Assembly: GCA_913052485.1 (NCBI GenBank)
Contig: CAJXDN010000009.1
Location: forward strand, 1 to 48,945
Direction of reading: 5' to 3'
Length of the DNA stretch: 48,945 nt
Source: an uncultured Flammeovirgaceae bacterium
GTDB taxonomy: Bacteria > Bacteroidota > Bacteroidia > Cytophagales > MED-G16
The position numbers and the translations under genes are program-made. Shown here in pieces: positions 23,048 through 30,488 of the stretch. How positions within the stretch are numbered: position 1 is the first letter of the stretch; every line of letters begins with the position of its first letter. Below the pieces are notes generated by a model. It had not been told where the DNA came from and did no database searches. It saw nothing but the letters and a program-made list of their open reading frames with translations.

Positions 23048-24581
23048 ATGATTTAAAGTTAATTATGAATTTTGTTCCATGATTTAATTTACTTGTGACA
23101 TCTATAGTTGCTTTGTGTTTATTCAAAATATTTTTTACATAAGATAACCCTAAACCAAATCCTTTTACATTATGAATATTACCCTGAGGCTCCCTATAAA
23201 ATTTATCAAATACTTTATCAATATTACTATTTTTTATACCTATCCCGTTATCAGATATCTTTACCTCCAATATATTATTAATTTTTGTAGATGAGATCTT
23301 AATAATTGGTTTATCAGTAGAGTATTTGTTTGCATTATCTAGAAGATTATTAAAAACATTTATCAAATGATCATAGTTACCATATATAAATGATTCATCG
23401 GAACAGAGTTTTAAAATGATTTCACCGCTCCTTTTCTTTATCTTAAAACTGTTAATATCTACTGAATCCTTAATTATTTTATTTATACTAATTTTTTCAA
23501 ATTTAATATTGTAGTTTTCTTTCTCAGATTGTGCAATACTTAAAACTTTTTCTACTTGAACTCCTAACCTCTTGTTTTCATCATTAATAATTTTGATATA
23601 GTTTTTTCTAGAATTATCGTCTTTAATTTCTTTATCAAGAAGTGCTTCAGATGCTAGGGATATAGTTGATATTGGTGTTTTCAGTTCGTGAGTCATATTA
23701 TCAATAAATTCATTTTTTATTTCAGAGAGCTTCTTTAACTCAAAAACCTTTAAAATCACATAGTAGAAACATAAACCTATAACCGTTAAGAACATAACGG
23801 AGAATATCATACTAAAAAAATTATTTTCTCTGATAAACTGGCTTTGATTAGGGAAAAACAGATAAAGATCAAAGTCGGAATCAATTAAATCATTTTGAAA
23901 TAAATTTATTTTAAATTCTGAATTTAAAATTTCAAGATTATCGGAACTTGCTAATTCAATTTTTTTATCAAGATTATTAAAAATTATAAACTCATATTTC
24001 AAATCGAGTTTCATCTGAGAAAGACTTAATTTGATAAGGTTATGGAGAAAATCAATATCTAATTCTGATTTTATCGTCCTATCATTTGTTAATAACTTAT
24101 TTAAAATAATTTGAATCATTTCAGACCTATCCAATATCTTATTAATTTGATCTTGCATTGAAGAGTCTAGAGTTAGATCCCCCATATCTTCAATCTGAAT
24201 TGAAGCATTTATTTTAGGTGATAGTCGTTTAATTGATGAGTTATCAGCTTCAATGTCATACTGGAATGAGCTCTTAGTTGATTGAACCTCCGTTGAGTCA
24301 AGTGTTTTTTTATTAAAACTAGACTCAATTAACTCAAAGTCTCCACTCTCGACACTCCTCCTTACCTTGAAGGTTGCCTGCAAGTTGTCTCTGGTCAGTG
24401 CTATAATTTCTTGTTCTTCTAACCTATCATTAACCATGAACAGAACATTCTGAATATCCTGCTTAAATCTGTCCTCATTGAGCTTATTAAGATCAGAAAT
24501 CCAATTAAACTGAACAAAGAGTATGGAAACTAATGAGACAGCGAGAAGTATAATAATTAACAAAAAATTTTTCTTATTCAT
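23031..24581 (-). CDS. Membrane sensor histidine kinase
   Basis: A kinase of about 516 residues with a first transmembrane helix at residues 5-24, a periplasmic sensor of about 225 residues without a recognised domain, and a second helix near 255-278. The HisKA segment NMTHELKTPIS follows directly, with no HAMP domain; the phosphorylated His is about residue 298. The HATPase core has N-box NVFNNLLDNANKYS, DNGIGI and GFGLGLSY. I prefer ATG at 24581 over the TTG two codons upstream, because that TTG is part of a TAAATTTG promoter-like element. It pairs with the overlapping response regulator. Confidence 0.9.
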   Translation of the reverse strand: MNKKNFLLIIILLAVSLVSILFVQFNWISDLNKLNEDRFKQDIQNVLFMVNDRLEEQEIIALTRDNLQATFKVRRSVESGDFELIESSFNKKTLDSTEVQSTKSSFQYDIEADNSSIKRLSPKINASIQIEDMGDLTLDSSMQDQINKILDRSEMIQIILNKLLTNDRTIKSELDIDFLHNLIKLSLSQMKLDLKYEFIIFNNLDKKIELASSDNLEILNSEFKINLFQNDLIDSDFDLYLFFPNQSQFIRENNFFSMIFSVMFLTVIGLCFYYVILKVFELKKLSEIKNEFIDNMTHELKTPISTISLASEALLDKEIKDDNSRKNYIKIINDENKRLGVQVEKVLSIAQSEKENYNIKFEKISINKIIKDSVDINSFKIKKRSGEIILKLCSDESFIYGNYDHLINVFNNLLDNANKYSTDKPIIKISSTKINNILEVKISDNGIGIKNSNIDKVFDKFYREPQGNIHNVKGFGLGLSYVKNILNKHKATIDVTSKLNHGTKFIINFKSYGRNK

Positions 24582-24584
24582 ACT

Positions 24585-24592
24585 CAAATTTA
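24585..24592 (-). promoter_or_regulatory. Putative -7 element TAAATTTG at the kinase start
   Basis: TAAATTTG on the minus strand ends 3 bases before the kinase ATG (24581). No TTG is found at the expected -33 position, so the match could be chance. If real, the kinase message is leaderless. Confidence 0.3.
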
Positions 24593-24648
24593 CTTAAAGT
24601 AAAATTTAGTGTTATTTTCGTGAGCTTTTTTAAGTATTTTTAACATAT

Positions 24649-24723
24649 GGGTGATTAGCTCAGTTGGTTCAGAGCACTGCCTTGACAGGGCAGGGGTCAC
24701 TGGTTCGAATCCAGTATCACCCA
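24649..24723 (+). tRNA. tRNA-Val (anticodon GAC)
   Basis: A 75-base cloverleaf. The acceptor GGGTGAT pairs with ATCACCC, the D arm is GCTC/GAGC, and the anticodon arm is CTGCC/GGCAG with loop TTGACAG (anticodon GAC, valine). The variable loop is GGGTC, the T arm is ACTGG/CCAGT with TTCGAAT, and the discriminator is A. The 3' CCA is not encoded. It sits between the divergent kinase and a convergent NTF2-like gene whose stop is only 7 bases away, so 3' processing must occur within or against that gene. Confidence 0.95.
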
Positions 24724-24730
24724 CTCGGCT

Positions 24731-25183
24731 TTATGAGCTGTAAGGTAGAGATGAGTGGTGTAAAATTATTTTAAGAGATTTACCCTCCCTTCTGTAAACA
24801 AAAGAGTACTCCACTTTAGTTTTTTCACCTTTTAGATCAGTAAAAAAATAGTTGCCCATTGCAAGGCCTAAATTATCAAAAACATTGATACTATCATTTT
24901 TAAATTCGACATCAACCCATGGATTTAATGCGAAACCAGCATCCTCTGCAAAACTTGGATTGCTACCTATAAAATATGAAAGAGCCGAATCAAAATCATT
25001 TCTAAATTGAAACTCAGATGCCTTTGTAGGTTTAAATTGAACAGTTCCATTTTTAAAATCATATAGAGAATTTATGAAATCCGTTGCCAATTTTTTTGAG
25101 TTAACAATATCTCCCTTAGTCTTACCTAATTCAACTATACCATTTGCCCATTTAATTTGATATTCACGAATTAAATTTTTCAT
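24731..25183 (-). CDS. NTF2-like / SnoaL-type protein (CaMKII association-domain-like)
   Basis: A 150-residue protein without signal peptide or membrane segment. The run KWANGIVELG near residues 11-20, VQFKPTKASE, ALSYFIGSNPSFAEDAGFALNPW near 66-88, LAMGNYFFTD near 106-115 and LHHSSLPY at the end match a widespread bacterial NTF2-like family. That family has often been labelled phosphoribosyl-AMP cyclohydrolase or DUF4440 without biochemical proof. The fold is probably a cone-shaped dimer; no catalytic residues can be assigned. Single gene, convergent with tRNA-Val and divergent from a lipoprotein gene. Confidence 0.65.
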   Translation of the reverse strand: MKNLIREYQIKWANGIVELGKTKGDIVNSKKLATDFINSLYDFKNGTVQFKPTKASEFQFRNDFDSALSYFIGSNPSFAEDAGFALNPWVDVEFKNDSINVFDNLGLAMGNYFFTDLKGEKTKVEYSFVYRREGKSLKIILHHSSLPYSS

Positions 25184-25263
25184 AACTGCCTTTAGGTGTT
25201 TAGTTAATAAATTTTATTTAAATTAAAATAAAATCATTTTTATACCAACAAACTTCAACAATA

Positions 25264-26091
25264 ATGAGGAATAAAATCTATGTAATCTTTTTCTTAATTG
25301 TTCTATTTTCATGTATTGAACAAGTATCCATTGAAAGACAATTTCTACCGTTAGAAATAAATGAGACATCTGGACTAGAATATTACAATAAAAATTTTTT
25401 GACACATAATGATTCTGGTGGCAAACCAATATTATATGAATTTAATAAAGATGGAAAAATTGTGTCTGAACATACAATTAATAACTGTGGAGTTAATAAT
25501 GACTGGGAAGATATCACTGCTGACAATGAAAATATTTATGTTGCAAACTCTGGAAATAATTTTGGGACTAGAGAAAATCTAGCTGTACTAGTACTTGATA
25601 AAGAAAATAATTTTAAGTGCAAAGGACTAATACAATTTAGGTATAAGAGACAAAATAATTTCGAAAGTAGAAATAGACATCCTTACGACTCAGAAGGTCT
25701 AATTTCAGTTGATGATGAATTAATTATTTTTTCAAAGGATAGAGAGGATCTCATAACTGAGCTATATTCATTACCAAAAATTCCTGGAGATTATGAAATA
25801 GAACCTTTATACTCATACCAAGTAAATTCCCTAATTACAGGGGCTGATTATAGTAAGGAATTAAAACTTGTCGCACTAGTTGGATATGATTTTGCTGGCA
25901 ATCAATTTTTATATACAATAAAAGATTTTGAAAGAAATAATTTAGATAATTCTAAACTTAGAAAATTCAAAATCCTAGTAGGAAAAGCTCAAATTGAGGC
26001 AATAAAAATTATTGACGAATCCTCATTTTGGATCACATCAGAGGATGAGGGCAACGGATTTCCGAGATTATTTAATTTTAAAATAAATTAA
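25264..26091 (+). CDS. Lipoprotein with beta-propeller-like repeats
   Basis: A 275-residue protein with a lipoprotein signal (MRNKIYVIFFLIVLFSC, Cys17). The body has ETSGLEYYN near residues 38-46, THNDSGGKPILYEFN near 51-65, and NNDWEDITADNENIYVANSGNN near 82-103. ND-S-G and N-x-D-W-E-D-I are the hallmarks of a bacterial propeller-like secreted family whose members sense or bind unknown ligands. There is no enzymatic motif. It is a single gene, divergent from the NTF2-like gene and convergent with the G+C-rich lipoprotein. Function unknown. Confidence 0.6.
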   Translation: MRNKIYVIFFLIVLFSCIEQVSIERQFLPLEINETSGLEYYNKNFLTHNDSGGKPILYEFNKDGKIVSEHTINNCGVNNDWEDITADNENIYVANSGNNFGTRENLAVLVLDKENNFKCKGLIQFRYKRQNNFESRNRHPYDSEGLISVDDELIIFSKDREDLITELYSLPKIPGDYEIEPLYSYQVNSLITGADYSKELKLVALVGYDFAGNQFLYTIKDFERNNLDNSKLRKFKILVGKAQIEAIKIIDESSFWITSEDEGNGFPRLFNFKIN

Positions 26092-26133
26092 ATAAAAACA
26101 ATTCAATTTTTTTAGATCTTGAGAGAATCCAAT

Positions 26134-26157
26134 AAAAAAAGGTATGAATAACATACC
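26134..26157 (-). terminator. Rho-independent terminator of the G+C-rich lipoprotein gene
   Basis: Read on the minus strand, GGTATG (26157-26152), a 5-base loop and CATACC (26146-26141) are followed by seven T (26140-26134). It lies 26 bases after the end of the lipoprotein gene at 26183. It is the clearest intrinsic terminator in the window. The same stem may also stop the convergent + strand gene less well. Confidence 0.8.
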
Positions 26158-26182
26158 CTTTAATATTTAAAATCAATAAATT

Positions 26183-26830
26183 TTATTCTTGATCCTGGTA
26201 CTTATAGTAGTCACCTACTGGATACATGACATGTGCATAAGGCGTTCCAGCAAACATAACGTAAGGCTCTCCAGAGTTAAAATCCGTAGTCATACCGTCT
26301 AATGAAGCAGGATCCTTAGGCATTCTCATAAGGTGCGGTCCAGACTCAATCCAGTGCCCTTCAGCTGCATCTTCCTTATTGAATACCATAGGCTTGGTAT
26401 TATCTTCACCCATGTCTCCATGTAACATCCATGCGTATCCATCTTTCTCCATTACATCTCCTGGAATAGTTCCATTAAAATATGCAACTACCCACTTGAA
26501 AAATTCAGCGTCACCACAAGCAGGCATTGCCTCGTGTGGATCTACCCAACCATTTTCTGGATCAGACATACCTCTTGGATTAGCTGGGACACAAGTCCAG
26601 CCATTGGTTCCCTCTCTCAATAAATTACCTCCAGGAGCATCATATACAGCTGCACCTTCAGCAATAAATTCCGGGGCTGCAGTTGAGTAAGCCCATACCT
26701 GCCACTCAACACTTGTGTGTGGACCATCTGGCTCACCGTCCATACTCATTCCCATATTAGTATTTTGAGTAGGCGCAGTACACGCAGCCACAATAAAAAT
26801 CGTAGCGATTATTAGATAAAATTTTCTCAT
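26183..26830 (-). CDS. Conserved acidic secreted lipoprotein of unknown function, G+C-rich
   Basis: A 215-residue protein with a lipobox at Cys17 (IVAAC) and a Met-rich linker. The mature part is acidic and rich in Trp, Pro and Gly: TAAPEFIAEGAAVYD near residues 50-64, GTNGWTCVP near 75-83, YAWMLHGDMGEDN near 128-140, SGPHLMRMPKDPASLDG near 163-179 and AGTPYAHVMYPV near 194-205. I recall a family with these motifs from environmental proteobacteria and others, but no characterised member. Sampled 60-base stretches run about 45-48% G+C against 22-30% nearby. It has a strong terminator and no operon partner. Transfer, or translational selection for high expression, could explain the composition. 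Confidence 0.65.
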   Translation of the reverse strand: MRKFYLIIATIFIVAACTAPTQNTNMGMSMDGEPDGPHTSVEWQVWAYSTAAPEFIAEGAAVYDAPGGNLLREGTNGWTCVPANPRGMSDPENGWVDPHEAMPACGDAEFFKWVVAYFNGTIPGDVMEKDGYAWMLHGDMGEDNTKPMVFNKEDAAEGHWIESGPHLMRMPKDPASLDGMTTDFNSGEPYVMFAGTPYAHVMYPVGDYYKYQDQE

Positions 26831-26888
26831 CTCTCTATAGTTTATAAATTAAAATATGAGATCAATATAAATTAAATTTTGAAGAAGT

Positions 26889-26924
26889 AAAAAAAAGGGT
26901 CAAAAGTAACAAGTAAATTAACCC
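26889..26924 (-). terminator. Putative terminator after the Kazal-type lipoprotein gene
   Basis: On the minus strand GGGTTAA (26924-26918) can pair with TTGACCC (26903-26897), including one T-G wobble, across a 14-base loop. Eight T follow (26896-26889). The upstream arm overlaps the gene's stop codon. The loop is long, so strength is moderate. Confidence 0.5.
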
Positions 26925-27136
26925 GAACACTCACCTTCTGACCAGGATGTCACACCATCTCTCCCAGCATAACATGAATTTGAATATGTCAGGTTATTAC
27001 ATCCGCAAACAGGCTGATATATTTCAATACAAGCCATATCTTCATCTTTTTCACTTAATTGACATGGAGTGGAAGAATCTTCATCATCACAACTTATAAA
27101 TAAAAATGTTAGTAAAAGAACGGATATATTTTTCAT
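26918..27136 (-). CDS. Small lipoprotein with a Kazal-type protease-inhibitor domain
   Basis: A 72-residue protein with a lipobox at Cys16 (FLFISC) and one Kazal-like domain. Cysteines at about residues 26, 36, 44, 46, 55 and 70 are arranged as C-x9-C-x7-C-x-C-x8-C-x14-C, with the family core PVCGCNNLTYSNSCYA. Kazal domains inhibit serine proteases; the surface anchoring suggests protection against external proteases. The last gene of a two-gene unit, it follows a DUF6174-like lipoprotein by 2 bases. The inhibitor specificity site cannot be predicted with confidence. Confidence 0.8.
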   Translation of the reverse strand: MKNISVLLLTFLFISCDDEDSSTPCQLSEKDEDMACIEIYQPVCGCNNLTYSNSCYAGRDGVTSWSEGECSG

Positions 27137-27138
27137 AA

Positions 27139-27579
27139 TTAATTTATTTTAAAGTTAGATATAGTATAGCCAATTTCCTCATCTGCAATCATTTCATTCA
27201 TATCAAAATATATATCGATTGGATAACCATAATTTTCATCAAATTGCAATGAATAGCTAAAAGGATCATCTTCTAATTTCGAATCTATGATATTAAATAA
27301 CTCCTCTATTGTTTTAACATCCCAATACTCATTCTGTAACTGTTCTGATGTTACAGACTTACCATTAACTTCAAATAAATTATTATTCTTGATTTCAATA
27401 TTATTTGGGCCGACATAAATACAGTAGCATGATACATCTAAAGTATATTCATAGTTATTAAAATTTTTATTCTCCCACTTTTCCATAGCAGTACTGAATT
27501 CCATACCGGTATGGTTAGGTCCCGAGATATCAAGCTTTTCACAAGAAAAGAATAAAAAAATTAATACAAAATTTCTCAA
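27139..27579 (-). CDS. DUF6174-like lipoprotein
   Basis: A 146-residue protein with a very short lipoprotein signal (MRNFVLIFLFFSC, Cys13). It contains NNYEYTLDVSCYCIYVGPN near residues 41-59 and VNGKSVTSEQ near 71-80. TIEELFNIID is near 90-99, and NYGYPIDIYFDMN (near 114-126) is followed by ADEEIGYTISNF. This pattern (C-x-C, V-x-N-G, tIeeLF, yGyP..i..D, De.i.y.v..f) is that of DUF6174, a secreted family of unknown function. It precedes the Kazal-type lipoprotein by 2 bases and is surely co-transcribed with it. Confidence 0.7.
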   Translation of the reverse strand: MRNFVLIFLFFSCEKLDISGPNHTGMEFSTAMEKWENKNFNNYEYTLDVSCYCIYVGPNNIEIKNNNLFEVNGKSVTSEQLQNEYWDVKTIEELFNIIDSKLEDDPFSYSLQFDENYGYPIDIYFDMNEMIADEEIGYTISNFKIN

Positions 27580-27633
27580 AAGATTGGGTTTTAGTTTATA
27601 ACGCGAATATAAAATATCTATTTTAAAAAGATT

Positions 27634-29151
27634 TTATATAAGGATATTTCCCAACATTTCATTTGGTATATCAATCCCCATAATTTTAAGTATGGTTGGA
27701 GCAATATCACCTAGCTTACCGTCTTTAGGCGAGTAATTATTTTCAGAAAATACAATAAAAGGAACAAGGTTTGTAGTATGATAAGTGTGAGGGGAACCAT
27801 CTTCATTTCTCATAAGCTCTGCATTGCCGTGATCGGCTGTCAATAATATAGTGTACCCATTATTACGTGCAGCTTCAACGATTTTAGAAACTTCCATATC
27901 AACTATTTCACAAGCTCTGACGGCAGCATCAAAGTCACCTGTGTGACCAACCATGTCTGGATTTGCGAAATTCAGACATGCAAAATCAAAAGACTGAGCT
28001 TTAACCTCTTCTATGAATTTTTTAGAAATATCATATGCGCTCATTTCCGGTTTTAAGTCATATGTAGCAACTTTTGGTGAAGGACATAATATTCTCGACT
28101 CACCATCAAATTCTTTCTCTCTGCCGCCATTGAAAAAAAATGTGACATGAGGGTATTTCTCAGTTTCAGCAATCCTCAATTGTTTTTTAGAATTATTTGA
28201 TAGAACTTCTCCTAAAGTATTTTTAATATTTTCTTTTGAATATAATACTGAAACGTTACTGAATCTTTGGTCATATTGTGTTAGAGTTAAGTATTTTAAA
28301 TTTAACTTTTTCATGCCAAAAGTGTCCTTGTCCTCCTGAGTTAAAACTTTTGATATCTGCCTCATCCTATCAGATCTATAGTTAAAACAAAATACAACAT
28401 CATCATTTTTAATTTTTGAAATCGGTTCCTCGTCATCTTTAGTACATACTATTGGTTTTATAAATTCATCAGTTATACCTTCATTGTAAGATTGTTTTAT
28501 TGATGACAAAATATTCCTTGAATTAATTCCAACACCATTGACCATAGCATCATAAGATAATTTTATTCTTTCCCATCTATTATCTCTATCCATGGAATAA
28601 TATCTTCCCGAGACTGATGCAATTGAAATATTTGATCCCTCTATGTAAGAAATTAATCTGGCAAATTGATCATAACTTTCATTGGGACTACAATCTCTCC
28701 CGTCAGTGAAAAGATGCAAACTGATTTTAGATAATGCTGTATTTTTAAGGTAATCTAATATAAGATATAAGTGGTCAGAATGTGAGTGAACCCCACCATC
28801 TGAATAAAGACCCATCAGATGAAAGGTAGAATTATTTTCAATAGCATAATCTACCGAAGACATAAAATCCTTCTTATCTTTAATTCCATCATTTGATAAT
28901 GATTTATTAAGTCTAATTAAATCTTGGTCAACTACTCGCCCCGCTCCGATATTCATATGCCCAACCTCCGAGTTACCCATTTGGCCAGATGGTAGTCCAA
29001 CGTCCTCACCAGAAGCTGATAAGCTAGAATTTGGATATTTCATTAAAAAATTATCATAAAATGGTGTTCTTGCTTTAAATACTGCAGAATCATTAGATTG
29101 CTCTCCAATACCCCATCCATCCATAATAAGTAGAATCACTTTCTCACTCAT
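27634..29151 (-). CDS. gpmI: 2,3-bisphosphoglycerate-independent phosphoglycerate mutase
   Basis: A 505-residue member of the alkaline-phosphatase superfamily. LLIMDGWGIG is at residues 7-16 (metal-binding Asp11), and GQMGNSEVGHMNIGAGRVV at 56-74 holds the catalytic Ser61. GGVHSHSDHL and TDGRD follow near 118-152, and FNYRSDRMRQ, NFANPDMVGHTGD and LLTADHGNAE near 420-450. Length is standard (about 510). It interconverts 3- and 2-phosphoglycerate in glycolysis and needs manganese. It is a single gene, divergent from the recX operon. Confidence 0.95.
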   Translation of the reverse strand: MSEKVILLIMDGWGIGEQSNDSAVFKARTPFYDNFLMKYPNSSLSASGEDVGLPSGQMGNSEVGHMNIGAGRVVDQDLIRLNKSLSNDGIKDKKDFMSSVDYAIENNSTFHLMGLYSDGGVHSHSDHLYLILDYLKNTALSKISLHLFTDGRDCSPNESYDQFARLISYIEGSNISIASVSGRYYSMDRDNRWERIKLSYDAMVNGVGINSRNILSSIKQSYNEGITDEFIKPIVCTKDDEEPISKIKNDDVVFCFNYRSDRMRQISKVLTQEDKDTFGMKKLNLKYLTLTQYDQRFSNVSVLYSKENIKNTLGEVLSNNSKKQLRIAETEKYPHVTFFFNGGREKEFDGESRILCPSPKVATYDLKPEMSAYDISKKFIEEVKAQSFDFACLNFANPDMVGHTGDFDAAVRACEIVDMEVSKIVEAARNNGYTILLTADHGNAELMRNEDGSPHTYHTTNLVPFIVFSENNYSPKDGKLGDIAPTILKIMGIDIPNEMLGNILI

Positions 29152-29213
29152 AATTGTAAAAATAATTATTGAATATTAGGTATTTATATTATTTTTCAAA
29201 AGATTTATTTTAT

Positions 29214-29585
29214 ATGAAATCTATAATAATTAATACCATTCTAATTATAACCTCTTTAAGCTCAGTAGATGATCTAATAATATTATTTGAGATAAACAAT
29301 AGCATTAATATCTCAGGCTACCTAAATACTGAGTCACAGATAATAATAGATGAAAAAATACATATAGGAAATAGTTACCAACAATCTTTGGTTTTAGATG
29401 ATTTTTTTGATGTAAGCAAGGTAGATAAATTTAAGGTTATTCATAGAGGAGGTTCAGAAAATAATCTAATTTATATACTTGGTGAGTACTCCTCTAATAC
29501 CGATATTTACAAAGTATTAATAACCCTTACCAAGTCTGAAAAAGAATTAACTATCAAAAAAATAAAAATCGATAAAAAGTTATGA
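29214..29585 (+). CDS. Small exported protein of unknown function
   Basis: About 123 residues from ATG 29214 (an in-frame TTG at 29169 would add 15 residues and is less likely, since the ATG version starts with a hydrophobic signal-like stretch MKSIIINTILIITSL). The remainder is a beta-rich domain with alternating Ile/Ser/Thr and a basic C-terminus. I recognise no family. Its stop overlaps the ATG of the next gene (ATGA), so it is the first gene of an operon with the YcxB-like protein and RecX. Confidence 0.6.
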   Translation: MKSIIINTILIITSLSSVDDLIILFEINNSINISGYLNTESQIIIDEKIHIGNSYQQSLVLDDFFDVSKVDKFKVIHRGGSENNLIYILGEYSSNTDIYKVLITLTKSEKELTIKKIKIDKKL

Positions 29586-30055
29586 TTATTAGAACCAAAA
29601 AATTTCAAATGAATAAAAGTGAATATATTAAAAAAGGATTCTATAATTTAATACTTGAGCAGTGGTGGGTATTAATAATCTATCTTGCCCTATGTGGTAT
29701 TTATTATGTTAGTCCATCGATGTGGTGGATAGTAGGGGCATCAATAGCTTTATTCATATACCTAATTTTCTGGCTAATTCAATTCTTTGGCGTGACACAA
29801 GTAGAACAGAGTAGCTACATGTTTGATAAATTATCTTATGAGATATCAAGTAATCAGATTATGATGAAGATTAATAACAAACAGGGCATGCCAATTAAAT
29901 GGGATACGATAAAGAAAGTTAAAATTCAAAATGATGGATTTCTTTTTAAACTCAATATCGTCCAGTTCATTATATTTCCATTCAGAGTATTTAATAATGA
30001 TAATGAAATAAGATTTTTAAAAAGCATTTTGAATAGAAAGGGCTATGTCAAATAG
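29582..30055 (+). CDS. YcxB-like membrane protein
   Basis: A 157-residue protein with two closely spaced transmembrane helices (about residues 29-46 and 49-72). A cytoplasmic domain of about 80 residues contains YMFDKLSYEISSNQIMM and IKWDTIKKVKIQNDGFLFKLN, then an FIIFPFRVF end. The second part fits the YcxB-like C-terminal domain (w..i.k..e....l.l........ipkr.f). The role is unknown. It overlaps its upstream neighbour by 4 bases and recX by 11, making a tight three-gene unit. Confidence 0.55.
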   Translation: MIIRTKKFQMNKSEYIKKGFYNLILEQWWVLIIYLALCGIYYVSPSMWWIVGASIALFIYLIFWLIQFFGVTQVEQSSYMFDKLSYEISSNQIMMKINNKQGMPIKWDTIKKVKIQNDGFLFKLNIVQFIIFPFRVFNNDNEIRFLKSILNRKGYVK

Positions 30056-30488
30056 TATACCACAAAATGAAGCAATACAAATTGCAATGAAGTTTTGTGG
30101 TTATAGAGAAAGATCAAAAAAAGAAGTTGAAGACAAATTAAAATCTAAAAATTTTAACCTTGATACAATTAAAAATTGTATAAATAGGCTTATAGAATTG
30201 GACTTTCTTAACAATATCAGGTTTTCCAAATCATTTTCTAGAGGAAAAAATAAATATAACAGGTGGGGTAAAAATAAAATTAAATTTCATCTAAAAAACA
30301 AGGGCTTAACTTCCGAAGAGATTAGTGTGGGAATAGAAAGTATTGAGGAAAGTGTTTACTTAAATGTTCTAGAGAAAAACATAGAATTATATAACAAAAA
30401 ATTAAAAGAACCGAACAAAAATAAACTCATAGCTCACCTAATTAGTAAAGGTTATGAGATGGACCTAATAATTAGGAATATATCATAA
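30045..30488 (+). CDS. recX: Regulatory protein RecX
   Basis: A 147-residue helical protein. AMKFCGYRERSKKEVEDKL near residues 14-32 and LIELDFLNNIRFSKSFSR near 48-65 (family Lie.gyidD.rfA..f), then KNKIKFHLKNKGLTSEEI near 78-95, match the repeated three-helix modules of RecX. RecX modulates RecA filament extension. The RecA gene is not in the window. It is last in its operon, and its stop overlaps the convergent DUF4105 gene by 6 bases. Confidence 0.85.
   Translation: MSNSIPQNEAIQIAMKFCGYRERSKKEVEDKLKSKNFNLDTIKNCINRLIELDFLNNIRFSKSFSRGKNKYNRWGKNKIKFHLKNKGLTSEEISVGIESIEESVYLNVLEKNIELYNKKLKEPNKNKLIAHLISKGYEMDLIIRNIS

Noticed and set aside
24649-24723. tRNA as attachment site of a mobile element
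   Set aside because: I found no repeat of its 3' half in the window and no integrase adjacent to it; the only recombinase is 11 kb away.
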